From an uncultured Brevundimonas sp. (GTDB taxonomy: Bacteria; Pseudomonadota; Alphaproteobacteria; Caulobacterales; Caulobacteraceae), in assembly GCA_946481425.1 (NCBI GenBank), contig CAMLNT010000032.1:1-16488 (forward strand): a stretch of 16,488 nucleotides of DNA. Direction: 5' to 3'. A program made the translations under genes and the position numbers. Below are positions 7,846 through 15,835 of the stretch, piece after piece. Position 1 is the first letter of the stretch, and each line of letters begins with the position of its first letter. The notes below the pieces were generated by a model. It did not search any database. It was not told where the DNA came from and worked only from the letters and a program-made list of their open reading frames with translations.

Positions 7846-7861
7846 CCACAAGATATTGCGA
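7846..7861. promoter_or_regulatory. NrdR-box-like dyad
   Basis: CCACAAGATATTGCGA matches all the strongly conserved positions of the published NrdR box (acaCwAtATaTwGtgt): C, W, A, AT, T, W and G. NrdR represses ribonucleotide reductase genes from such boxes, generally in pairs about three helical turns apart. Only one good box is seen; 31 bp away, near 7877-7892, only a half-site-like GCAAT remains. It lies 85 bp before the NrdJ-like start and between two divergent genes. The motif is short and could be chance, but its place next to an RNR-derived gene makes it credible. Confidence 0.45.
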
Positions 7862-7863
7862 AA

Positions 7864-7881
7864 TGCAGCCGCTCGGCTGCA
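7864..7881. repeat. Perfect inverted repeat upstream of NDUFA12 promoter
   Basis: Seven-base arms TGCAGCC/GGCTGCA flank the loop GCTC, one base before the -35 of the NDUFA12 promoter and just after the NrdR-like dyad. It may be an operator or a small cruciform; no T-run follows, so it is not a typical terminator. Confidence 0.4.
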
Positions 7882-7882
7882 A

Positions 7883-7911
7883 TGGACGTTCAGCGACGGG
7901 CCCTCTATAAG
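7883..7911 (+). promoter_or_regulatory. Promoter for NDUFA12-DUF2155
   Basis: TGGACG (7883-7888) and TATAAG (7906-7911) are separated by 17 bp, a near-consensus housekeeping promoter. Transcription would start near 7918, about 23 nt before the GTG start of the NDUFA12 gene. Confidence 0.6.
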
Positions 7912-7940
7912 TCGGCCATTCTCCCCACGCGGATACAGTC

Positions 7941-8333
7941 GTGTTCAAGACCCTGCTCACCTGGTGGAACGGCGCCACCCTCGGAACCCTTTTCACCGTC
8001 GCCAAGCGCGGCCGCAAGGTGGGCGAGGACGAGTTCGGCAACCGCTACTACGAGAGCCGCGACACTGTCAGTTATGACGGCCGCAGGCGCCGTTGGGTGA
8101 TCTTCAACGGCTACGCCGAGGCGTCCAAGGTGTCGCCCGACTGGCACGGCTGGCTGCACTACACCTTCGACGAGCCGCCGACCGAGGCGCCGCTGGCCCG
8201 CAAGGCGTGGGAGAAGGACCACCTTCCGAACCTGACCGGTACGCCGATGGCGTGGCGGCCGCAGGGCTCTCTGGCCCGCTCGGGCGAGCGCCCCGCCGCG
8301 ACCGGCGATTACGAGGCCTGGAGCCCGGAATGA
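7941..8333 (+). CDS. NADH:ubiquinone oxidoreductase subunit NDUFA12
   Basis: A 130-residue homologue of mitochondrial B17.2, an accessory subunit on the matrix-side arm of complex I that alphaproteobacteria share with mitochondria. Conserved stretches are the N-terminal TLLTWWNGATLGTLF, GNRYYESRD, RRRWVIFNGYAEASKVSPDW and WLHYTFDEPP. It is soluble and attaches to the membrane complex. The start is GTG at 7941, with only a weak SD (GGAT), placed shortly after a good promoter. The last codons overlap the DUF2155 start by ATGA. The gene is usually away from the main nuo operon, as here. Confidence 0.95.
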   Translation: MFKTLLTWWNGATLGTLFTVAKRGRKVGEDEFGNRYYESRDTVSYDGRRRRWVIFNGYAEASKVSPDWHGWLHYTFDEPPTEAPLARKAWEKDHLPNLTGTPMAWRPQGSLARSGERPAATGDYEAWSPE

Positions 8334-8959
8334 CGCGCAGCCGGTGGTTCGTTGCGACGGGTCTGGCGGTCCTGGCGAGCGCCGGCCTTGCGACGGCTAC
8401 GCCGGCGCCCGTACCGCCGGCTGATCCCATCGGCGACGTCATCCCTGCACCGACACCGACTACACCGGCTGATCCGGGCGTGATTGCGCCCCCGGCGCCG
8501 ATCACTCCGACCGAAACCGAGGTGGCCGAGATGCCCATCGTCGAGGTCGAGGATCGCGACCGGGACGGCGAAGGCGACGAGATGCCGCTGGGTAATCCGT
8601 TGCCCGAATTGGCGGCGCCTCTTCCGAGGGCGCGGCAGGGCTTCGCCATCGTTCAGGCCTTGGACAAGGTCACGGCGGAAACCATCCGCTTTGCCGTGCC
8701 GGTCGGCCAGCAGCGTCGTTGGCGCGGCCTGATTTTCAGCGCGCGCGCCTGCGAGACCACGGCGGCCGACGAGCCCATGCGGGATTCGATGGCCTATCTG
8801 CAGATCTACAGCCAGCCGCGTTCGCAAGGCGGCGGGCAGCCGCGGGAAATCTTCCAGGGCTGGATGTATGCCTCGTCCCCGGCGCTGAACCCGGTCGAGC
8901 ATCCGCTCTATGACGCCTGGGTGATTTCCTGCCAGGCCGAGGCGCCGTCAACCACGTAA
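8330..8959 (+). CDS. DUF2155 domain secreted protein
   Basis: A 209-residue protein of unknown function. An N-terminal signal peptide (about 1-24) is followed by a Pro/Thr-rich linker (25-66), an acidic patch (72-84) and the DUF2155 domain (about 103-202). Typical domain segments are [36 protein letters not shown] and YDAWVISC. C141 and C201 can form a disulfide, as in other members. The acidic patch contains [10 protein letters not shown], a DxDxDG pattern like the start of a calcium loop, but without the Glu at position 12. The ATG overlaps the NDUFA12 stop (ATGA), so translation is coupled. The pairing of NDUFA12 with DUF2155 recurs in alphaproteobacteria, but a functional link to complex I is not established by it. 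The 3' end overlaps aat. Confidence 0.9.
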   Translation: MTRSRWFVATGLAVLASAGLATATPAPVPPADPIGDVIPAPTPTTPADPGVIAPPAPITPTETEVAEMPIVEVEDRDRDGEGDEMPLGNPLPELAAPLPRARQGFAIVQALDKVTAETIRFAVPVGQQRRWRGLIFSARACETTAADEPMRDSMAYLQIYSQPRSQGGGQPREIFQGWMYASSPALNPVEHPLYDAWVISCQAEAPSTT

Positions 8960-9548
8960 GGCAGGCGGCCAAAGTCCGCGTTGAGGTGGATCGCGGCCTG
9001 CAGGCGCTTTCGGTAGGCCGCTCGGCTGATCTCGATCGCCCCCAGGCTTGAAAGGTGCTCGGTCAGGAACTGCGCGTCGAGCAGTTGAAATCCCCCGGCC
9101 CGCAGCCGCGCGATCAGGTGGACCAGAGCTACCTTGGACGCATCTCGCTCCATCGAGACCATGCTCTCGCCGAAGAAGGCGCCGCCGAGAGCCACACCGT
9201 AGAGGCCGCCCACGAGACGGTCTTCGCGCCAGGCCTCGACGCTGTGCGCAAAGCCGGCTGCGTGTAGCTCGAGATAGAGCCGACGGATTTCCGGATTGAT
9301 CCAGGTGTCGTCGCGCTCGCCGACGCCGGGCGCGGCGCAGGCATCAAGAATGGCCTCGAAGGCCGTGTCGACGCGCGCTTCGAAGCGGTCGGAGCGAACT
9401 GTCCGGGCGAGCCGCCGGGGGATCGCCGGCGCCTCGAGCGGGATGATGCCGCGCTGTTCGGGATCGACAAAGAAGAGGGTCGGGTCATCGCGGCTCTCCG
9501 CCATGGGGAAGACCCCCATCGCGTAGGCCCCGAGCAGTTCCTGGATCG

Positions 9549-9570
<22 letters not shown>
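8908..9570 (-). CDS. aat: Leucyl/phenylalanyl-tRNA-protein transferase
   Basis: A 220-residue enzyme that moves Leu or Phe from aminoacyl-tRNA to the N-terminal Arg/Lys of proteins, making an N-degron for ClpS-ClpAP. Motifs seen: [10 protein letters not shown] (16-25), [13 protein letters not shown] (33-45), TWI (89-91), [11 protein letters not shown] with E135, and [16 protein letters not shown] with D165 and Q167, corresponding to the catalytic Asp/Gln region of the E. coli enzyme. The likely start is GTG at 9570, inside the end of accC (22-nt overlap), which suggests coupled translation. The SD is poor (GGAA). Its 3' end overlaps the convergent DUF2155 gene by 52 bp. Confidence 0.93.
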
Positions 9571-10892
<1,322 letters not shown>

Positions 10893-10902
10893 TGCCACGC
10901 CC

Positions 10903-11430
10903 CTACTCGAGGAGCAGCAGGGCTTCGCCGAACTCGACCGGCTGTGCGTCGCCGACGAGGATGTCCAGCACCTTGCCGTCGCGCGGAGCGGCGATCGGGT
11001 TCATGGTCTTCATGGCTTCGACGATCAGCAGGGTCTGGCCCTTCTTGACGCTGTCGCCGGGCTTGATGAACGGGTCGGCGCCCGGTGTGGCCTGGAGATA
11101 AACCGTACCGACCATCGGGGATTTGACTTCTTCGCCAGCCCGCGGCGCGGGGCCGGCCGGATCGGTCGACATGGCCGGAGCGGCCGCGGGGGCCGGAGCG
11201 ACGACCGGCGCGGAGGCAGTCACCGGCGCAGGGGCGGCGTAGTGGATCGGAGCGGTGGCGACGCCGGCGACGGCGCGGGTCACGCGGACCTTCAGGCCGC
11301 TGCGCTCGACCTCGATCTCGGAAAGACCGGTGTCGTTGAGGATATCGGCCAGTTGCCGCACGAGTTTGGCGTCGCCGTCAGGGGCATTCGCCTTGGGGCT
11401 GGACTTGGCGGGGGTCTTGGGCGCCGGCAT
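10903..11430 (-). CDS. accB: Biotin carboxyl carrier protein of acetyl-CoA carboxylase
   Basis: A 175-residue carrier. The N-terminal part (20-50) is the short domain that binds AccC. A flexible Ala/Pro-rich linker follows (about 55-97). The biotinyl domain (100-175) has [18 protein letters not shown], including the thumb typical of acetyl-CoA carboxylase, and the biotinylation site EAMKTMNPI with K141. The Met-to-Thr change after the lysine is common in the family. The ATG at 11430 has a good SD (AGGGAG) and lies 13 bases after aroQ. It forms the carrier half of the acetyl-CoA carboxylase pair with the downstream accC. Confidence 0.96.
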   Translation of the reverse strand: MPAPKTPAKSSPKANAPDGDAKLVRQLADILNDTGLSEIEVERSGLKVRVTRAVAGVATAPIHYAAPAPVTASAPVVAPAPAAAPAMSTDPAGPAPRAGEEVKSPMVGTVYLQATPGADPFIKPGDSVKKGQTLLIVEAMKTMNPIAAPRDGKVLDILVGDAQPVEFGEALLLLE

Positions 11431-11443
11431 GGCGTCTCCCTCT

Positions 11444-11899
11444 CTAGGCTTGGGGGTTCGGCGACGCCACGCCCGCCAGGCGAAGCGCGGCTTCGACAGA
11501 CAGTTCATAGGACGCCAGGCCGAAGCCCGAAATGACGCCGGACGCCGCCGGCGAGACAAAGGAAACCTGGCGGAAGTCCTCGCGGGCCGCCGGGTTGGAC
11601 AGATGGCATTCAACCACGGGAATCGACACGGTGCGAAGCGCATCGAGCAGGGCCACGGAAGTGTGACCATAGGCGGCCGGGTTGAGGATGAGGGCGCAGG
11701 CCTTGTCGCCCGCCTCCTGGATCCAGTTCACCAGGTCGCCCTCGAGGTTGGATTGACGGAAGACGACCGGGGTCGCACCGGCTCGACGTTCGCAGGCGGC
11801 CTGGACATCGGCCAGGGTGTCAGATCCGTAGATTTCCGGCTCGCGCGTCCCGAGCCTGTTCAGGTTCGGGCCGTTCAGCACATACAGGGGTTTGGCCAT
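11444..11899 (-). CDS. aroQ: Type II 3-dehydroquinate dehydratase
   Basis: A 151-residue enzyme that dehydrates 3-dehydroquinate to 3-dehydroshikimate (shikimate pathway, cytosol, dodecamer in the family). [18 protein letters not shown] contains the catalytic loop with Arg19 and Tyr24. [12 protein letters not shown] (73-84) and ECHLSN with H99 form the substrate site, and Arg110 is also conserved. NPAAYGH replaces the NPGAYTH of many bacteria. The ATG at 11899 has GGAG 5 nt upstream and a 17-bp-spaced promoter. It is the first gene of the aroQ-accB-accC-aat run, an arrangement common in alphaproteobacteria. Confidence 0.96.
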   Translation of the reverse strand: MAKPLYVLNGPNLNRLGTREPEIYGSDTLADVQAACERRAGATPVVFRQSNLEGDLVNWIQEAGDKACALILNPAAYGHTSVALLDALRTVSIPVVECHLSNPAAREDFRQVSFVSPAASGVISGFGLASYELSVEAALRLAGVASPNPQA

Positions 11900-11930
11900 G
11901 TGGCTCCGAGCGCCCGCGAAATCGGCGGCC

Positions 11931-11959
11931 CTTGTATCGCCCGGGCGTCGGGGTCACAA
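11931..11959 (-). promoter_or_regulatory. Promoter of the aroQ-accB-accC-aat run
   Basis: On the minus strand TTGTGA (11954-11959) and TACAAG (11931-11936) are separated by exactly 17 bp, each with four of six consensus bases. Transcription would start near 11924, giving a leader of about 25 nt before aroQ. The -35 lies 8 bp before the divergent thiS start. Confidence 0.55.
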
Positions 11960-11966
11960 GCCGCGC

Positions 11967-12164
11967 ATGAACATCATCCTCAACGGCGAACCGCATCTAA
12001 CGGATGCAAGGACGGTCGCAGCGCTCGTCGAGAGCCTTGGACTGGATATCCGCAAGGTGGCGGTGGAGCGCAATCTCGTCCTGACGCCGCGGTCGCTGCA
12101 TGCGGAGACGGTCCTGGAGGACGGCGACCGGATCGAGATCGTCCAGTTCGTGGGCGGGGGCTGA
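11967..12164 (+). CDS. thiS: Sulfur carrier protein ThiS
   Basis: A 65-residue ubiquitin-like protein (MNIILNGEP at the start, [15 protein letters not shown] at the end). The C-terminal Gly-Gly is adenylated and thiocarboxylated to carry sulfur for the thiazole of thiamine, with ThiG as the acceptor enzyme. The ATG at 11967 fits the family start; the frame runs upstream past it without similarity. No SD is visible (AAGCCGCGC precedes it), so the mRNA could have a very short leader. No thiG, thiF or thiO lies next to it: the following gene is convergent, with only one base between stop codons. Thiazole synthase must therefore be elsewhere or this copy is separate from the main thi genes. Confidence 0.85.
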   Translation: MNIILNGEPHLTDARTVAALVESLGLDIRKVAVERNLVLTPRSLHAETVLEDGDRIEIVQFVGGG

Positions 12165-12165
12165 T

Positions 12166-13215
12166 TCAGCGCCGGCGACGGCGCTTGCGCATCAGGCTGA
12201 GGAGCATGCCTTCGCGCAGGCCGCGGTCGGCGACCCGAAGGTTTTCACACGGCCAGTGACGCTGGACGGCCTCAAGGATGGCGGCCCCGGCGAGCACGAG
12301 GTCGGCTCGGTCCGGACCTATGCAGGCATGGGCGGCGCGACCGGCGCGCGTAGTTGCAAGCAGCTGGTCGGCGACGGCGCGGCACTCGGGCGCCGTGATC
12401 CGAAGGCCGTCCACCCGCGAACGGTCGTATCGCTCAAGCCTGAGGTGGAGGCCTGCCAGGCTTGTTATGGCGCCGGAAGTGCCGATCAGCTGGGCGCGGC
12501 CGCCGGAGAAGGCCTCCCGGTGCGCTTCCGCGCCCTGGAACGCCGCGAGCTGGCTGCGCATCGCCTCGACCATGTCATCGTACCACTGTGTCGTCGTCGG
12601 CTCCGGTTCCGGGAATCGCTCCGCGAGGGTCACGACGCCGAGCGGCACGCTATGCCAGGCCAGGATCTCGGCGGCCCGGCTGTCGCCGGGCGGGCGAGGA
12701 CGAACCCAGGAAACCTCTGTCGAGCCACCCCCGACGTCGAGGATGATCGCCGAGCGGTACTGGCGGTCGATCAGGTCGGTGCAGCCGGCGACCGCGAGCC
12801 GCGCTTCCTCGGATGGGTCGATGACCTGCAGGCGAAGGCCGGTCTCGCGCTCGACACGTTCGAGGAAGGCCCGACCGTTTCGCGCCGAGCGGCAGGCCTG
12901 GGTCGCGACGGCCCGGACGCGGGCGACGCCGCGGCGGCGGATTTTCTCGGCGCAGATGGCCAGGGCCGCGACGGCGCGGTCCATGGCCGCCTCGGACATC
13001 TCGCCGCTGTGAGACAGGCCCTCGCCAAGCCGGACGATACGCGAGAAGGCCTCGACGATGCGGAAACCGGACTTGGCGCGGCGGGCGATGAGAAGGCGGC
13101 AATTGTTCGTGCCGAGGTCCAGGGCCGCGAACAGCGGCGCCTCCGTGCGGCCGTCCGGGGCCGCAGGTCGGGCCGAGGCCCGGAGGGTGTCGTCAGGCAT
13201 GGCCCGATCCGGCAT
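12166..13215 (-). CDS. Ppx/GppA family phosphatase
   Basis: A 349-residue member of the ASKHA phosphatase fold, hydrolysing inorganic polyphosphate or pppGpp; which one cannot be decided here. Sequence marks are the phosphate-1 loop ALDLGTNNCRLLIA, ATQACRSARNG, the SEEARLAVAGC segment, the phosphate-2 loop DVGGGSTEVSW and GTSGAITSLAG. It lacks the C-terminal HD-like domain of E. coli Ppx, being the short single-domain form usual in alphaproteobacteria. The tail is a basic run (RKRRRRR). The start is uncertain: GTG at 13224, ATG at 13215 and ATG at 13200 are all in frame and none has a clear SD. It is divergent from hspQ. Confidence 0.88.
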   Translation of the reverse strand: MPDRAMPDDTLRASARPAAPDGRTEAPLFAALDLGTNNCRLLIARRAKSGFRIVEAFSRIVRLGEGLSHSGEMSEAAMDRAVAALAICAEKIRRRGVARVRAVATQACRSARNGRAFLERVERETGLRLQVIDPSEEARLAVAGCTDLIDRQYRSAIILDVGGGSTEVSWVRPRPPGDSRAAEILAWHSVPLGVVTLAERFPEPEPTTTQWYDDMVEAMRSQLAAFQGAEAHREAFSGGRAQLIGTSGAITSLAGLHLRLERYDRSRVDGLRITAPECRAVADQLLATTRAGRAAHACIGPDRADLVLAGAAILEAVQRHWPCENLRVADRGLREGMLLSLMRKRRRRR

Positions 13216-13263
13216 CGGAGGCACGCAACGGCGCGCGCCTCGTTTTCGCGAACCAGACTAGAC

Positions 13264-13276
13264 GGTTGGTCCAACC
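13264..13276. repeat. Perfect palindrome between ppx-like gene and hspQ
   Basis: GGTTGGTCCAACC has six-base arms around one base, with outer GAC/GTC arms offset by one base. It lies 49 bp before the Ppx/GppA gene and 63 bp before hspQ, a place suited to an operator for one or both. No regulator can be named. Confidence 0.4.
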
Positions 13277-13338
13277 TGTCCAGTGATCCGTATGCGGTGT
13301 TCAGGCAGGGGTCATGTGCCCAGGCGCAGAGTGTCGGC

Positions 13339-13668
13339 ATGAACACGAGAACCGCCAAATTCGCGATCGGACAGCTGGTGCGTCACCGGACGTTCCCGAT
13401 TCGCGGCGTCGTGGTGGACGTGGACCCCGAGTTCGGCCACGGCGACGCCTGGTGGGACGCCATCCCCGAGGATGAGCGTCCGCCGCGCGATCAGCCCTTC
13501 TATCATGTCCTGCCCGAAGGGCTGGACGAGGACCGCGCCGCCTATGTCTCGGAGGCCAACCTTCTGGCCGACCAGAGCAGCGAACCGATCCAGAACCCGG
13601 AGGCCAACCGCGTCTTCGCCGGGTTCAAGGACGGGCGCTACCGGATGCGCCCGCGCACCCTGAACTAG
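13339..13668 (+). CDS. hspQ: Heat shock protein HspQ (YccV family)
   Basis: A 109-residue small SH3-like protein first described as a hemimethylated-DNA binder and later as a heat-shock factor and specificity enhancer of Lon. Family segments seen: FAIGQLVRHRTFPIRGVVVDVDPEFGHGDAWWDAIPE, given here as pieces: IGQLVRHRTFPIRGVV (10-25), WWDAIPE and RPPRDQPFYHVLPE; then AAYVSEANLLAD. The C-terminal tail is a little longer than in E. coli. Start at the ATG that aligns with the family N-terminus; no strong SD (AGTGTCGGC precedes it) and no recognisable heat-shock promoter in the 120 bp upstream. The cytosolic role is taken from the family. Confidence 0.9.
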   Translation: MNTRTAKFAIGQLVRHRTFPIRGVVVDVDPEFGHGDAWWDAIPEDERPPRDQPFYHVLPEGLDEDRAAYVSEANLLADQSSEPIQNPEANRVFAGFKDGRYRMRPRTLN

Positions 13669-13730
13669 GGCGACGCTACCTTTCCGCCTCGTCGCGCATT
13701 AGATTGCGGGACTGATTTGCGGAGGCCGTC

Positions 13731-14606
13731 ATGTCCGATTTCGAGCACGTCTTCACCGAGCCGCCTCCCGGGGCGGCGGCGGACTGGACGATTCCGCAGG
13801 ACTGGTCGGCCTATACGGACGTCGAGCACCAGACGTGGGACACCCTGTATGCCCGGCAGATGAAAATCCTGCCGGGGCGGGCGGCCGAGGTGTTCTTCGA
13901 CGGCCTCAAGGCGCTTGACCTGAACACGGGTGGCATTCCCGACTTCGAGATCATGAATCCCAAGCTCCAGGCTCTGACCGGCTGGACCGTGGTGTGCGTG
14001 CCGGGGCTCGTGCCCGACGAGGTGTTCTTCGACCATTTGGCCAACCGGCGGTTCCCGTCGGGACAGTTCATCCGGCGGCCCGATCAACTGGACTACCTGC
14101 AGGAACCGGACATCTTCCACGACGTGTTCGGCCATGTGCCGATGCTCAGCAATCCGGACTTTGCCGACTATATGGAGGCCTACGGCAAGGGTGGGCAGCG
14201 GGCGGCGTCGCTCGGCATGCTGCCGAACCTTGCGCGGCTCTACTGGTACACGGTCGAGTTCGGCCTGATGAAGGAGGCCGACGAGCTTCGCATCTATGGG
14301 GCGGGGATCGTGTCGTCGGCCACCGAAAGCGTGTTCTCGCTGGAGGATCCGTCCCCGAACCGGATCGGCTTCGATCTGGAGCGGGTGATGAAGACCCTGT
14401 ACCGGATCGACGACTTCCAGCAGGTCTATTTCGTGATCGACTCGATCGAGCAGCTGAAACGCGAAACGCTGAAGGATTTCGGCCCGATCTATGAGCGGCT
14501 GAAGGGCGCGGAAGATATCGCGATCGACACGATCTTGCCCGGCGATATGGTCTTTACGAGGGGAACGCAGGCCTATGCCAACAAGGGCGGGCGGTTCGCG
14601 GCCTGA
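13731..14606 (+). CDS. phhA: Phenylalanine-4-hydroxylase
   Basis: A 291-residue monomeric bacterial aromatic amino acid hydroxylase. It turns phenylalanine into tyrosine with O2, tetrahydropterin and non-haem iron. The iron ligands of the 2-His-1-carboxylate triad are visible: H130 and H135 in DIFHDVFGHVP, and E176 in YTVEFGL. IPDFEIMNPKLQALTGW and FIRRPDQLDYLQEPDIFHD build the pterin and substrate pocket. It lacks an N-terminal ACT regulatory domain, as is usual in bacteria. The ATG has GGAGG 5 nt upstream. Neighbouring genes do not include the pterin recycling enzyme phhB. It stands alone after hspQ, 62 bp away. Confidence 0.97.
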   Translation: MSDFEHVFTEPPPGAAADWTIPQDWSAYTDVEHQTWDTLYARQMKILPGRAAEVFFDGLKALDLNTGGIPDFEIMNPKLQALTGWTVVCVPGLVPDEVFFDHLANRRFPSGQFIRRPDQLDYLQEPDIFHDVFGHVPMLSNPDFADYMEAYGKGGQRAASLGMLPNLARLYWYTVEFGLMKEADELRIYGAGIVSSATESVFSLEDPSPNRIGFDLERVMKTLYRIDDFQQVYFVIDSIEQLKRETLKDFGPIYERLKGAEDIAIDTILPGDMVFTRGTQAYANKGGRFAA

Positions 14607-14685
14607 CCGGGCGGCATTTCCCCGTTTCCGCCGCGACCCAAGCACACTGCCAAGGCGCCAAACCCTGCCATCGCGCCAGGCCGCA

Positions 14686-14699
14686 TTGTTGTAAATCAA
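14686..14699. promoter_or_regulatory. FNR/FixK-box-like sequence
   Basis: TTGTTGTAAATCAA matches nine of ten positions of TTGAT-N4-ATCAA. It lies in the 269-bp stretch between phhA and the GNAT gene, with no gene start correctly placed downstream on either strand, so it may be chance. The rest of that stretch (14607-14875) holds no supportable gene. Confidence 0.2.
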
Positions 14700-14718
14700 C
14701 GGGATGAGCGCCGAGCCG

Positions 14719-14736
14719 TCTGGCGACCCTGCCAGA
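14719..14736. repeat. Small hairpin in the phhA-GNAT intergenic region
   Basis: Arms TCTGGC/GCCAGA flank the loop GACCCT and are followed by TTAT. This could be a weak terminator downstream of phhA, though it is about 110 bp from the stop. An unusually AT-rich patch (about 14841-14880) at the other end of the region covers the stop of the GNAT gene. Confidence 0.3.
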
Positions 14737-14875
14737 TTATGCGAAATCGTGCCACGCCGAACGCTCGTATTTCGGGACGGCGAGGCGATGGTGCGGCGCG
14801 CATTCATGCCTCCATCCTGAAGGCTCGGCGGGCGACGGGGATAAGTCTCGTCTTGTTTCTACTCTCTAAGAATAA

Positions 14876-15409
14876 TTACAGTGACTTGCCCATCCGGACG
14901 AGGGGGACGGGCGCGCCGCCGCGGTCGTCCTCGAAGCGTTCGATCTCCTGATAGCCCGCCGCGCGGTACAGGGGTTCGCCGCCGAGGGTGGCGACCAGTT
15001 CGGCGCGGTCGAAGCCGACGGCGCGGGCCTCGGCCTCGCAGAGATCGAGGATCAGGCGGCCGACGCCCCGACGCAGATATTCAGGCGCGGTGTACATGGC
15101 GCGGATCCGGGCGGCGTCGACGCCGGGGGTCAGCCTGGCGGGCTGGCGGCCCGGGGTGTGGTCGCCGCCGTAGGTGGTGATGCGGCCGCTCCAGCCGCCG
15201 CAGCCGGCGAGGACGCCGGCATCCTCGACGATGAAATAGGTGCGGTCGGCGATCAGCTGGCTGTCGATGCCCATCAGAACGCGGCTGGCGGCGATCTGGT
15301 CGGGCGTGAGAAAGGCGGCGAGCGGGCCCGAGATGGAGCGGTCCATCAGGGCGACCAGGGCGGGGATGTCCGCCTCTGTCGCCCGACGATGGGTGAAGCC
15401 GCTCAACAC
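14876..15409 (-). CDS. GNAT-family N-acetyltransferase
   Basis: About 177 residues with the GCN5-related fold: the beta-1/alpha-1 start FTHRRATEADIPALVALM, a central beta-4 strand AARIRAMYTAPEYL, and the acetyl-CoA pyrophosphate loop RRGVGR followed by LILDLCEAEARAVGF. The C-terminal part LYRAAGYQEIERF is also typical. The substrate is unknown; the form resembles single-domain acetyltransferases that act on small molecules or protein N-termini. The start is a non-ATG: GTG at 15409 or TTG at 15406, both overlapping the end of the membrane-protein gene, so translational coupling is likely. The frame is open much further upstream only as an overlap with that gene. It is the last gene of the astB run. 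Confidence 0.85.
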   Translation of the reverse strand: MLSGFTHRRATEADIPALVALMDRSISGPLAAFLTPDQIAASRVLMGIDSQLIADRTYFIVEDAGVLAGCGGWSGRITTYGGDHTPGRQPARLTPGVDAARIRAMYTAPEYLRRGVGRLILDLCEAEARAVGFDRAELVATLGGEPLYRAAGYQEIERFEDDRGGAPVPLVRMGKSL

Positions 15410-15831
15410 CTCAGCGCGGGCCAGGCACGCCAGGTCCCGATCAGATAGGCCAGGCCGTAGCCGAGCACGATCAGCGAACTCCACCAGCCAAAGGCGTCGA
15501 GCGGCACGCCCATGACCAATGCCGGGAGCACCAGCAGGCCGCGTGCCAGATAGATCAGGGTGATGACGACCAGACCCATCCTCAGCAGCGGGAGCCGCCG
15601 GATGAGGCCGGCGCCGGAAAAGGCATAGGCGGCCCAGATGGCCAGGATGGCGCTGATGGCTAGGGTGATCAGCGTGGGCTGGATCATCCCGCGCTCGGCC
15701 ATCCGCGCCAGTTCTTCGCCCGCGCCGAAGAACCGGTACCACTCTGGTCCGCCGAAGATGACGGCGACATGGAGTAAGGCGGCGAGCGCGCTGAGGCACC
15801 CCGCCAGGATCAGGACAGGTTCGCGCCGCAT
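15403..15831 (-). CDS. Small four-helix membrane protein, unknown function
   Basis: A 142-residue protein with four hydrophobic segments (about 5-27, 50-71, 82-105, 115-137). The loop after the first contains FGGPEWYRFFGAGEELARMAERG, quoted here as GGPEWYRFFGAGEELA, which is amphipathic. I do not recognise a named family beyond a general inner-membrane type. The ATG at 15831 lies 4 bases after the astB stop and the gene overlaps the GNAT gene by 7 bases, so it is probably translated from the same message. There is no signal peptide apart from the first helix. Confidence 0.8.
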   Translation of the reverse strand: MRREPVLILAGCLSALAALLHVAVIFGGPEWYRFFGAGEELARMAERGMIQPTLITLAISAILAIWAAYAFSGAGLIRRLPLLRMGLVVITLIYLARGLLVLPALVMGVPLDAFGWWSSLIVLGYGLAYLIGTWRAWPALRC

Positions 15832-15835
15832 GGGA

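Noticed and set aside
11900..11966. TPP riboswitch before thiS
   Set aside because: Only 67 bp separate thiS and aroQ and none of the conserved TPP aptamer pieces is present.
12100..13338. Long frame running into hspQ from thiS
   Set aside because: The part before 13339 is antisense to the Ppx/GppA gene and out of frame with thiS. HspQ similarity begins only at 13339.
14739..14951. 70-codon plus-strand open frame in the phhA-GNAT gap
   Set aside because: It runs into the GNAT gene on the other strand, has no SD and no similarity that I recognise.
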